Of a stretch of 64,000 bases of DNA, positions 22,320 to 32,833 are shown in pieces. The stretch is from Arenicola marina (Eukaryota > Annelida > Polychaeta > Arenicolidae). Below the pieces are notes generated by a model, which made no database searches, had not been told where the DNA came from, and saw only the letters and a list, made by a program, of their open reading frames with translations. The DNA is taken from contig OZ025261.1 in the NCBI GenBank assembly GCA_964019135.1, positions 29,620,029 to 29,684,028 on the forward strand, read 5' to 3'. The position numbers were made by a program, and so were the translations under genes. Positions within the stretch are counted from its first letter, which is position 1. Each line of letters opens with the position of its first letter.

Positions 22320-24050
22320 AACACCAAGCAAACAGGCTGCACTGCAGACGATGCCGGCCCCCGTTTGAAAACAGTACTCCCACAATTTCCCCCCGCCCAT
22401 CTCACCATCTGGTTTCGGACAGCGGCCGGCATCATCTGCCGGTTCAGATGTACAACCCTTAGTGTCCTATGTGACGTTTTCTACGGAAATAGTTTCTAAA
22501 ACCAAAGCCATAAAAGTTAGTTTTTAACTGGTAAGCCTTATCTACTTGCTTAGAAAGGGAAGAGTCGAGCACTAGTTGAAAACTAACTGTGGAGTTAGTT
22601 TTCAGTTATAAATTAACTAGAAAATAATTGAAAACTAGGTTTCTTTTTCCTAGGGGCTTTGTTGAAGATAGCATAATTTCTGGTATATAAGTCTTTTTTC
22701 CTCATAGCCGAGGGGTGAGACTTATACACCAGTATGACTTATATGTGGACCAAGTCGAAGTTTGTCTCTCTGGGACCCCCCCCCCCTCTTCCCTGAACCT
22801 ACTTGGCCGGGAGTCGCCAAGGCACTGGCCCCACCTATCATAATCCCATCTGCTGAAAAAGCAAAGGAGCCAATTACTCTGGCGTTGTTCCACTGCCCTG
22901 TCACGCCTATCCGGTTTCTGTCGGGCCCACTTGGTCTAAGATGGCAGCCAGTCGAGTTAAAATTGGGCTCCCTGCCAACGACGACTGACACCTCACTCCA
23001 CTCCCTCCCTACAAATGAACTTGGCTTCAAGTGTTCGTGCCACGCCAAAACAACTTTAGCTCATATTAATCTTCTGTGTTTCCACGTTTATAGTATCGAG
23101 CTGTAACGCCACAAATAGTAGAAGGGCATACTTGTTCCACTTGTTTTCGCACCTACCAATTTAACTTCTGCGAGCGTGGAAAGTGACGTCAAAGGGGAAC
23201 ACAAAGGCATGTGCTCTTATATTGAGACTCAGATTCTCTCTGCTCATTGGCTTGAACTCAACGCACTCAACCATAACAACAATACACGCCCTCGACCACA
23301 GATGTCTACGCACTGCATCAAACCTCACCTGTCAATCCTGTGACATCATTGGGGAATTTTCAATAACGCTCAGATGCAATGCTCCCAGAAATAAACCCGC
23401 CGGATCTCACTTTTGCTACTTTGTCGCACGCGTTTATAGTGATGTCGTGGAATAAAACATGTAAACTCCCATTAAAACAAATTGTTATTTGTTTAACTTC
23501 CCTAAACCAAGTTAACTCTGAGCAAGACAAGATCGTGGCACGAACACTTTCACTGACCATGCGACACGTGAACCGCCTTTATAAACAATGCCTAATTGAC
23601 TGGCCTGCTCAATCGGTCGACTGTAAGCCGCCGAGTGTTAAGCCACTGCCGCTGAAACTGTGCTTTGAGTACCCATCAAAGGAACATAGATTCGTTGGTT
23701 CTTACAGCCTTTCACAAGAAACAGCGGGTTAAACACAACTACGGGCAATAGTTAACAATGGTGGGCACATGTCGAAATATCAAGTCATGCTTCCACAAGG
23801 CAGAACTGTGGAAGTACATGTATACCGATGCCCGCTGCAATAAACTTTGAAGGGTTTGGCTTAGATGTAGACACTGGGTGATGCGGGCAGTGAGTTTGTA
23901 AAATATACAAATATAATATAATTGATCACAATAATAAAACGTGAATTGAAATGCTTTATATATTGTCTGCATTTACAAATCAATCTCTTTCATAACTTAA
24001 CATTATTTCAAACGTACCATCATGCCGTGCTTCGATGCACGGTTAAATCT
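22320..24050. other. No confident gene; scattered dispersed-repeat pieces
   Basis: I find no exon with supporting splice sites or homology. A plus frame of 117 codons at 23379-23732 and two shorter frames around 22720-23106 show no recognisable domain. A motif of the GACTTATACACCAGTATGAC type near 22729-22750 belongs to the dispersed repeat that recurs near 24105-24150. Confidence 0.4.
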
Positions 24051-24155
24051 CACACCAAAGGTGTGACTTATATATGCAGCTCAAGTCTAAATATTTCTCA
24101 AAATCGGTGGGTGTGACTTATACACCAGTGCGACTTATACCCTAGAAATTACGGT
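24050..24155. repeat. Dispersed 'GTGACTTATACACCAG' repeat
   Basis: GTGACTTATATATGCAG, GTGTGACTTATACACCAGTG, CGACTTATACCC and TACGGTA follow one another. A related segment sits near 22690-22750. This resembles a short interspersed DNA element common in animal genomes; its family is not certain. There is no coding sequence. Confidence 0.55.
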
Positions 24156-25090
24156 AATGGCTAACCCACTCACCAAAGCATATATCATTATGTAGCCAAC
24201 TAAAAGTTCCCCTTGCCATCTTTGCCAGCCTTACAAAATAGCAGGATAGGGACAACTTTGCCTCTTTTTAAATATTTACTGATTTTAAATCATATCAGTT
24301 ATTTCTGGTGAAACATTTGAGCTGCCCCATTCTGGCTATAGTTACTTGTTGATAAAATAACTTGACCATAATCAGCCGCAGGCTGAATGGGACTGACAGA
24401 AGTAACTTGCACCCATGTCGTACAGCTCCTCTCTCTCTCTCTCTTCACCTGAATTTTATTGAATTTTCCAATTTGGCCAGACTCTCTATACTTTAACTTT
24501 AGCCATTAGCCATGGAAACGTCAACGTGACGTCACATGACGTCACTGACGCTTACAAAAATGAACAATTTAGCTTTAATTTTTTTCACTTTACCTGCTTA
24601 TGTATCTAGTGATTTCAGCTAGTGCCTATGTAGTTGAAACTTAGACGATCTCGCGATTAAGTCGGGTAACGTAAACTTGCACGTCCTTTTTGACGCAAAC
24701 GCTTCAGTGCCACTAAAAAGTTACGCATACCACCAGTTGTCTCTTGGTATAAGGTTTAACCTCAAACAAACCGGAAGTCGCTATGATGTATAATAGGCGA
24801 GTAATGGCATTTACCAAATGATGATGTCATCACGTCATGCTGACGTCATGGCATGACGCACGACCACGTCCAAATACCAAAACACACACCTTTGTACTAT
24901 CAATCAAAAACGTTGACTAGAACGGCGGTAGGACTGTCAGCTCTTCTGATATGGCTTGACTTAATTACCGAAAATCGCTATTCTTCATCATTACGGATAA
25001 ATGAAAGAAAAACAGACGAAGAAAGGACTCTGCAGCCAAGATAAAAAAAATAATAATGATTAAGTGCCAATAGTGATCTGGATACGTATG
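24155..25090. other. Non-coding stretch with TGACGTCA clusters and a CT microsatellite
   Basis: A (CT)n tract lies at about 24430-24446. Two clusters of CRE-like palindromes occur: around 24527-24552 (GTGACGTCACATGACGTCAC) and 24822-24860. The second is followed by GACGCACGACCACGTCCAA, which recurs in altered form near 62860. These mark the same dispersed repeat seen at 25.1-26.1 kb and 56-60 kb. No gene is seen. Confidence 0.5.
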
Positions 25091-26160
25091 TTCCCTACCA
25101 CCATCCGCAAAGATCTAAGCTCTAGCTTGTTTTTCCGATTTTTGACGATTTTTTTAAGTTAGACCTAATTTGTATACTTTATCATTGAGCAAATCTTCGG
25201 TTGCCATAGAAACGAAACTGAGACGCGCGTGTGCCGTGGGTATACCGTAGACCTCTTGCACTCGGCCATATCTCGCACCGTCGTAAGGCAAAGTGAGATC
25301 GCTCAAACGGAAGTACGTCATATTGAAGGAAGTTTGGTTATCTCCATAGGGTCCCATGTTAAACGCGTTCGACTATATACCAAAAAGTTACAGGGCTATA
25401 TCGCCGTGTTTATAGTTAATGGTCCATCTTACTGCTATCCTACTACAACTACAAGCATAGAGCGATGGCTTTAATAAGACGCTCGTGGGAGCCCCTGCAA
25501 ACCCCAAAAATCCCTATCTTTCACAATGGGAAAAATTTCAAAAAAATCCTGTGACGTCAGTTCTGGTCTGAATTTTATCTAGTAGGGACCATGGTTACTG
25601 AGTGCCATGTTTAACCAAAGAAAAAATCCCGAAACTGTTTGATGCAGGCACCGGTGAAACACGGGGCAAACAAATTTCCCCAGCCTGAGAGATTGAGGGC
25701 TTTAACATTGGAGGTCCCATAGGGAATTGCCGTCACCCCTGGAACCGGAAGTAAGATAGGAACATACTATTTTTATGATGCAGGCGAACATCGGACCCCA
25801 TTTCCTACAAAATAACGCAACTCTCGATTTTTTATCGTTTTTTGCCGATTTTTAACGATTTTTTCAATGTACCGAAACTGACGTCATCGTGACGTCATAT
25901 GACGGATCTGAAAAATCTCAGATTTCACAAAGGCTATTGCCATTCATATTTCTATGAGAGCCCAGAACACCAAAGCGATACCTTTAACCTAAACGGGTCA
26001 AACCGAAGAAAAACAGTTCAAGTTCATCTTTTGCGTTTTTCTGAAAACATGAAACGTCATGTAGCTCGAAAATTAGTATGACGCATCAAAAGGTGGTCAA
26101 TGGCTGAAAGATGCGGTCTACACGGTAGCACATTCTGAAATTAACCGCATTTTTCTAGGT
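25090..26160. repeat. Dispersed repeat with TGACGTCATCGTGACGTCA core (copy at 25-26 kb)
   Basis: Blocks here match several blocks at 56.5-59.6 kb: 'gaaccggaagtaagatagga', the poly-T-rich 'gatttttgacgattttt', the double CRE near 25878-25900, and the following 'aactctaagattcgacacaa'-type segment (diverged here). Copies are several hundred bp long, non-coding and diverged. The autonomous partner and element class are unknown to me. Confidence 0.7.
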
Positions 26161-26164
26161 CTAA

Positions 26165-26228
26165 TATTTACAAACCGAACTTAGCAGTATACTGACAGAA
26201 GTCTTTAGACTTCTGTCAGTAATAAGTT
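26165..26228. repeat. Hairpin-bearing dispersed repeat (copy 1)
   Basis: TTTACAAACCGAAC is followed by ACTGACAGAAGTC-TTTA-GACTTCTGTCAGT, a 13-bp perfect stem with a 4-base loop. Two near-identical copies occur at about 52862-52990. A conserved hairpin in short dispersed copies suggests the end of a mobile element. Confidence 0.75.
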
Positions 26229-26229
26229 A

Positions 26230-27195
26230 CAGCAAAATGCAATATTTATCAATAGTTCAGGTGGGGTATGGGTAAACCCTAAAACAGACTCCCGTTTTGC
26301 AAAACGGAACAATAATAGGCGAAACGTAGTGGTTGGTGACATGTTGGTAGTGCTTCGTTATAAACTACGAAATATTTTGTTATTCAATAAGGTACTATAT
26401 CCATGATGGAGGGGGAAACTCAAACATTTCAGAGCCATTTAATGCCTTTCACCCATGCGAGGCAGCTGCATTCGTGTTTATTGAGAAAAGAAACCTGCAG
26501 TGGTGCAATCTCACTGGTATTGCTTATACCCGGCCATGTCACAATTGCAACTTAACAGATGTGTCAATGCACACATCAAGGCCTCAATGCCCTGAAGCGA
26601 GTCTGAAGTCCGGCTAACAGCTTTCGCAAATGTAATAAAAATAACGCTTCATAATTGCATCCAAACCGAACACAACCGAAAAGAAGTCTATATGCAAACT
26701 TATAGCCATGAAGCCAGTTTCACATCCATCTGCGCATTTACACAACACAGGACTATGAAGGCCAATGTAAATCCCCATCCTTAACCTGTCTGCACTTAAA
26801 CCTCCCCTCTTTCCACCCTACCCCCACTTAATCCTATCCCTCCCACTCCACCCCCATCCTGGCTGGCAGCCACGGGTGCGAGTTTTCAGGGCGTGAAAAC
26901 GAGACTGGCCACATCCATTTTGCGGGTCATTTTAGCCTCATGCAGCACCAACAGAAGTGGACGTACCCGGTATAACTTAATCAAATGGATACTGAATGTG
27001 CCCGATTTCTGGTACAAACTGAACAAACAGTAAATCATCGCAACAATATTGATCGCCTTGAACTTCGCCAATGACTCCGTTTCGCATAAGTTAGTTCCGT
27101 TTCGGAGTTTACGCATACCGGTTCAGGTGAATCTACCAGTTTGCTTATTGATATTTTCTTGAAATAGTAACTTTCGTATATTAATATTTGTTTTA
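26230..27195. other. No gene seen; putative intron of the Tectonic-like gene
   Basis: There is a pyrimidine-rich stretch at about 26790-26870. Minus-strand frames of 60-76 codons at 26886-27217 lack recognisable domains. If exons 1 and 2 below belong to one gene, this is the right half of its first intron. Confidence 0.4.
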
Positions 27196-27199
27196 CCAG

Positions 27200-27300
27200 A
27201 TGTAGCTGTTTGCACATGTGACCTGACGGCCAATGGCTGTGATGTCAACTGCTGCTGTGATCCAGATTGTACCAGTGATGACCCTGCTAAAAATGTTCTA
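27200..27300 (+). CDS. tctn: Tectonic Cys-rich signature exon
   Basis: After an acceptor (TTGTTTTACCAG, AG at 27198-27199) the exon reads VAVCTCDLTANGCDVNCCCD followed by PDC. The spacing CxCDLTxxxCDxNCCCDxDC is the hallmark of the Tectonic family (TCTN1-3), proteins of the MKS/B9 transition-zone complex that act in ciliogenesis and Hedgehog signalling. The first two bases (AT) need a G from the previous exon, which the exon ending at 21240 supplies. Downstream, the frame runs through TSDDPAKNVL to TAG at 27301 without a good donor, and the ATAG-rich minisatellite begins right there. The 3' end of this exon is therefore unresolved and may have been lost to the repeat. The following exons of the family occur in this window only on the other strand. 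Confidence 0.8.
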
Positions 27301-28075
27301 TAGAGTTTCTATAAAAAATATTCTATAGAGTTTCTATAGAATATTTCTAAAGAAGTATCCTATAGCACTTTAGGACAAAACTCTTTAGGCCGCCTATAGG
27401 ACGCATCTATAGAACTCTGTAGACATGCTATAGGACACACCTATAAAACTCTATAGACATGCTATAGGACGCCTCTATAGGCATGCTATAGGACGCATCT
27501 ATAGAAATCTATAGACATGCTATAGGACGCATCCATAGAACTCTAAAGAGGTGCTATAGAACTCTATAGACATTCTATAGGACGCTTCTATAAAACCCTA
27601 TAGACATGCTATAGGACGCATCTATAGAACTCTATAGACATGCTATAGGACGCACCTATAGAACTCTATAGACATACTATAGGATACCATCTATAGACAT
27701 GCTATAGGACGCACCTATCGAACTCTATAGACATACTATAGGACACCATCTATAGACATGCTATAGGACGCACCTATGGAACTCTATAGACATACTATAG
27801 GACACCATCTATCGACATGCTATAGGACGGTTCCTAGAGGACACCATCTATAGACAAGCTATAGGACACCATCCATAGACATGCTATAGAAGTTTATAGA
27901 CATGCATGCTATAGGACACCGCTATAGAAATCTAGATATGCTATGGGACACAGCCATAGAAATCTATGGACATGCTATGAGACAAGTCAATGGAAAGCCA
28001 TAGACAAGCTAAAGGACACAACTATAGAAGTCTATGGACAGGCTCTAGAACAAGTCTATATAAATCTAAAGACAT
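27296..28075. repeat. Roughly 34-bp ATAG-rich minisatellite
   Basis: About 20 units, each built on GACATGCTATAGGACGCA plus TCTATAGAACTCTATA. Copies are diverged at both ends and regular around 27430-27830. The array starts within a few bases of the end of the Cys-rich Tectonic exon, and its right end runs into the 200-bp direct repeat flanking the LINE. The unit itself is partly palindromic. Confidence 0.9.
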
Positions 28076-28203
28076 ACCACTGACTCGGAGGTCGTCAATG
28101 CTATGCTGACAGGTATACCACTCCGATCCCGATGGTATGCTGAAAGGTACACCACTCAGGTCCCCAATGGTATGCCGAAAGGTAGGTCTACGCCTATGGC
28201 TAT
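28004..28203. repeat. 200-bp direct repeat, left copy, flanking a LINE fragment
   Basis: This 200-bp segment matches 29865-30064 with only two differences that I can see (an A/T near 28021 and a G/A near 28094). It begins in the minisatellite (ACAAGCTAAAGGACAC) and ends at CGCCTATGGCTAT, immediately before the (TTA)n tail of the LINE. It behaves like an unusually long target-site duplication. Confidence 0.9.
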
Positions 28204-29864
28204 TATTATTATTATTATTATTATTATCTTTATTCGTATCGATCATTAATGAAAACGATACACATTAAAAAGCAGTTGACATAAAAAATCATTCAAGACG
28301 TACAAATAAAACGCAGGATGCAATCCAATTCCTCAGCCGACATAAAATTATCATAACGGCTGGACCAATAGCTTTAACTTGATGGGTAAGCGATTCATTA
28401 AGACGCTCAGTGCATAAACGTTTAAAAAATATACCCTTTGCACTATTACAAACGTCGTCTATCTGCATTTTATTCTTTGCAAAAATGTGTCTTAAGCTTG
28501 AAGATAGGGGAGTCCTAGTACCATTTGTTGCGATCTTGACTAGAAATTTGACTAATTGATTGTCACTAGTATATGCGACATTTACAAATTTTAACATACG
28601 ATATGAAATTTGATCTTCAATGGTCAGACATTGCGCTATTAATGGGAGTCCCCTGCCGTGCGTAGATGCTGGCAATTTTAAAACTTTTCTAATGCTTACT
28701 CTCCAGGAGGTAAAAAAATTACGTACATCCTTGTGCTGCAGGTCCCACAGACAACATCCATAAAACGAAGTACAATATGAATTAAAAAGCGTATATAACG
28801 TCAATACATCGCATGTGCCATAATTGGCTAAAACGTAATTAGTGCGGCGGATCATGTCATATGATGCCTTCCTAAAAACGTCACTCGAGACGTTAGGTCC
28901 TATTAAATGGCCTAGGTGTATACCACTATGTACAACATCTACCGGAACATCGTTGAAATGAAAGCATACATCTTCATTTTTGCTAAAATTAATCAGCTTG
29001 CACTTTGACGGGTTAAACTCGAGACAGAAATCCTTTGCAAATATATTACAAATATTGCACATCATTTTCAAGGCATGTAAAGTGGGAGCCAAAAGGCTAA
29101 CGTCATCTGCGTAGCTAAAGGCTCCACAAAATAAATGGCCAACCATGCAGCCGTATCCTGACGTTTTAAGACGTAAAAGCAGCTCATCTATATATATACC
29201 AAATAAAATCGGTGATAAAACGGCTCCCTGTTTAACGCCGTTGGAAGTGGAGAAGTATGCAGAACGCTCGTCGTTCCAGTTGACATTAAGCTCCTGTTTA
29301 GTGTACATATAGAGAAGACATTTGATATACAATGGATGCACCCCTCTTTGGAGCAGTAAATGAAATAGCTTAATGTAATTAACTTTATCAAACGCCTTGG
29401 AAGCATCCAATAGTAAAACATAAGCTTCGGAGCTATTAGCAGTAAAATAATTAACAGTTTCCATCACAGCAAAAGTACACTGACTTGTAGAGCTATTTGG
29501 CTTGAAGCCGAATTGAAGATAATCCGTTTTTAACTTATCGCCATTCTTTCCTAGCAATATCCAATCAAACAGTTTTGCTAAGGGGCTGCTTAAAGCTATA
29601 GCCCTGTAATTATTGGGGTCGTTTACTGACTGTTCCCATCTTTAACAAGAGGTTGAATTGTTGCAACATTGAAGCCGTGTGGGGTAAAACCATAGAATCA
29701 TACAGAAATGACAACAGTAAATATAACTTTTTAGTCCCATGTATAATATGATCCGTATATAGAATTCCGTCTTCGTCTTTTTTGTTGGCCTTGATGTGAT
29801 TCACGGCGGTTTTCACATCGACGACATATACACGTTCTACGACATCTTGGGATTCAAGCTATAC
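28204..29864 (-). mobile_element. LINE (non-LTR retrotransposon) fragment with reverse transcriptase, 5'-truncated
   Basis: The minus strand encodes reverse transcriptase motifs in order: LSSPLAKLF near 29600, FGFKPNSSTSQCT, LLLDASKAFDKVNY, NGVKQGAVLSPILF and the catalytic FSYADDVSLL near 29110. The frame then continues through a thumb-like region to a stop at 28289. A one-base frame change near 29632 separates the first part of the domain (ORF to 29816) from the rest, so this copy is not intact. No endonuclease domain remains, so it is 5'-truncated. The 3' end is a (TAA)n-type tail at 28204-28230. The element makes its own copies through RNA; this copy is probably dead. The clade (CR1, Jockey, I or relative) cannot be settled by eye. 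Confidence 0.9.
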
Positions 29865-30064
29865 ACAAGCTAAAGGACACATCTATAGAAGTCTATGGAC
29901 AGGCTCTAGAACAAGTCTATATAAATCTAAAGACATACCACTGACTCGGAGGTCATCAATGCTATGCTGACAGGTATACCACTCCGATCCCGATGGTATG
30001 CTGAAAGGTACACCACTCAGGTCCCCAATGGTATGCCGAAAGGTAGGTCTACGCCTATGGCTAT
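29865..30064. repeat. 200-bp direct repeat, right copy, flanking a LINE fragment
   Basis: Partner of 28004-28203, starting exactly where LINE sequence ends and finishing at CGCCTATGGCTAT before unique continuation (ACCAATGGCAC). Near-identity of the two copies implies a recent event. Confidence 0.9.
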
Positions 30065-31500
30065 ACCAATGGCACTGAAGTTGTCAATGGACTGAATGGT
30101 ATAGGCTACTGAAAGGTATATATACCACTCAAAACATCAATGGTAGGCTAAAAAGCATGCCACTAAGCCGAGGGTCTCATTGGTATACCTTTTACTATAT
30201 CATTGGGAACCTCAGAATCTGGTAATCCTGTGTGTGAAGCCACTGTTGTAGGTGAGGTAGGTTCTCGTAACGTCGTCACTCAATGTGTAGGTATCTCTTC
30301 CTAACCCAAGGCTAAGCTGTCACCTGTGAGTGTGACACTGTCACTGGTCACCGGTCATGCGGGAGTATCTCGAAAAATATGGATTACTGCATAAATATGT
30401 CCTTCATGTGCGTAAAGTATAATCCGCGTAGTACACCGGTTTCGTTGGTATACCACTATGCAGGAAAGAATCGCAAAAAGACAAGAATAAGAAATCCAAT
30501 ATTGATTATCCACATTTCCAAATATATATTATAAAAACAAGGTACAGAATGTGAATAATAACATAATGCAATAATATGAACTGTACAACATTCTAGAAAT
30601 ATTGACCTACCCAACGTAAAATATTCAGCATGTTCAGTGCACTACAATTCAAAGTACATATTCATCCCAGAAAGAAAATCCAATATTTTCCTGACATATA
30701 TACCTTTATGTATACCCACAAATAGTATCTAACCGATGCAGCTTACTGCAATGAATTTTAGTATTTAAACAGAGAAAAAACAGTAAATACAAATCCATGG
30801 GAATTGCTCAGACAATCTTTATCTTACATACAGAGTTAATACTAGGAATGTGTTCCAATGAATGAAATATATAGTCCCCAACCGCAAATTCTGGTGGCAT
30901 TGATTCTGCAATTTACTTAAATTATATTACTCTCACAATCTTCAGCAACTTACAGCTTACACACATATAAATTAGGCACAAGATTATGATTACATAAAAT
31001 ACAGCCTCAATTTTCTTCTGCTGGATCATTCCCTAATATGCGCAGCAGCTTCTGATGGTCTCCTTATTGTAGCTTCTTGTTTCTTTCTTGCCAGCTGCGA
31101 ATCATGATGCGTGTTATGATGCACTGAAATGTGAAAGTATTCACAAAATCTGAACACTATCTGCTGACCTCTTGTTTATTTCAGAATAAAAGTTATTTAC
31201 AGCATATGCTATAGGTAAAAAAAATGACTAAAAGGTGAACATTTTGATGATGTAGCACACAGGAAAGCCACATTTGTCCATGTGATATCATCACCTGGTA
31301 TAGCAATTCTCTGACAAGTAAACATTCTTCCATAACTGAATGTTGTTTGATAGACAGAAAATTGATATCTATTTTTTCCCCTAGAAGATTTTAAGTGATC
31401 TACATATCTTTACCAGAGACCTCATGTCTGTTGACAGAACCCCTAAAGTAAATACAAGGGGGGCATTGTTTAGTTACCTCTTGGGTTCTGTCAGCAGGGT
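30065..31500. other. Degenerate GGTATACC-type repeats, then AT-rich sequence with no clear gene
   Basis: Up to about 30200 the segment continues a decayed tandem of units like GGTATACCACT...AATGGTATGCTGAAAG. From 30480 to 31400 it is AT-rich. A minus-strand acceptor-like CACATTTCAG just above 31123 is followed by about 31 open codons rich in His and Arg, without homology. I do not annotate it as an exon. Confidence 0.4.
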
Positions 31501-31507
31501 GTGCTTC

Positions 31508-32516
31508 CAGTTGGACGACTTCCACTTGGACGACACTCCATTTTGGTACTTCCAGTTGGACGACTTCCAGTTAGACGACAATATATACAAGTGCGTTAGG
31601 TATCACGAAATACTCAATTCATATAGATGCATCATGATTAGTATGACTAAATGAGAGGTTTGCAGATAAAATTGGGACAGTTTGAAGAATAGTACAACCA
31701 TTTTTTTGGCGTGTTGTCTACGATTTAGCTTCACTGTGTTGTGGCCGACCGCCATTGCGTTGGCGTCGTGTTACATCATATATTATATATAAATGCGTTT
31801 TGGTATCACAATATACTCAATCCATATATATGCATCATGATTAGTATGACTATTTGAGAGCTTTGCAGATAAAATTTGGACAGTTTGAAGAATAGTACAA
31901 CCATTTTTTCGGCGTGTCGTCTAAGATTTAGCGTCACTGCATGTGTTGTTGCCGACAGCCATTGCGTTGGCCTCGTGTTTTTTTATCTTAGAAAGAGGTG
32001 TGAACGACACCTGCTCCTTTGATATTGGCGGACTTGCCTCTTTCACACCTCTTGAATTATACACCTGAGACCTCCAGCTTGTAAGTTAATAATGTTTGAT
32101 GTGGCTTGTGATTAACATAACGGAATACAATTGGGTTCTTATTACACTTTTAAAAAGTGGTCTTTGTCCAATAAAAAGTGTAATACGAACTCAATTGTAT
32201 TCCGTCAAAGGGTGCAGGTGTCGTTCACACCTCTTTGTAAGAATAACACGACGCCAACGCAATGGCGGTCGGCAACAACAGAGTGACGCTAAATCTTAGA
32301 CGACACGCCGAGAATATGCTTGTACATTTCTTCAAACTGTCCTAATTTTATCTGCAAAACTCTCAAATAGTCATACTAACCATGATGCATCTATATGAAT
32401 TGCTTATTTCGCGAAACCTAACCTATTTATATATAATGTCGTCTAACTGGAAGTCGTCCAACTGGAAGTACCAAAATGGGGTGTCGTCCAAGTGGAAGTC
32501 GTCCAACTGGAAGTAA
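31508..32516. mobile_element. 1-kb fold-back (inverted-repeat) element
   Basis: The left end is CTTCCAGTTGGACGACTTCC and the right end its reverse complement near 32497-32516. Inverted homology continues inward for about 250 bp (ACGACACTCCATTTTGGTAC and ATGCATCATGATTAGTATGA against the right arm at about 32265-32500). The left arm is itself duplicated: 31588-31785 and 31789-31985 are diverged direct repeats. The centre holds a second palindrome (CGGAATACAATTGGGTTCTT at 32120 against its complement ending about 32204) and a GAGGTGTGAACGACACC pair. GTCAGCAG occurs near both ends and may be part of a target duplication. No transposase frame is present, so it is non-autonomous. Confidence 0.85.
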
Positions 32517-32525
32517 TCCGTCAGC

Positions 32526-32600
32526 AGATCTGAGTGCCGCTGTGAAGGGCTGAGTGCCGCTGTCGAGGGCTGAGTGGCGCTGCCAAGGGCTGGGTGCCAA
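32526..32600. repeat. 24-bp tandem repeat, three copies (GGGCTGAGTGCCGCTGTC)
   Basis: Three successive copies of CTGAGTGCCGCTGTNNAGGG plus a degenerate fourth. It lies immediately right of the fold-back element. Confidence 0.75.
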
Positions 32601-32833
32601 AAGAGCTCACGTAGGTGGCATTAATGTGTTTATATGATTTATTATTTTATATTATGTATCTCAATCGGTATGGTTGCTAACGACTGTAATATTATATTGC
32701 TGCATATATGAGTATGAATTGAATGGTGATGTATGAATGTGAATATGACCTTTGTACATATTTTATTTGCAGCCGTGATGATGCAGATCAGAATAAAGCT
32801 AATTACATGAAATGAGACTTGTGTCTTGCACGA

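Noticed and set aside
31026..31123. C-terminal exon of the minus-strand Tectonic gene
   Set aside because: A good acceptor is followed by only about 31 codons rich in His and Arg that do not resemble the end of any Tectonic, so the support is too thin.
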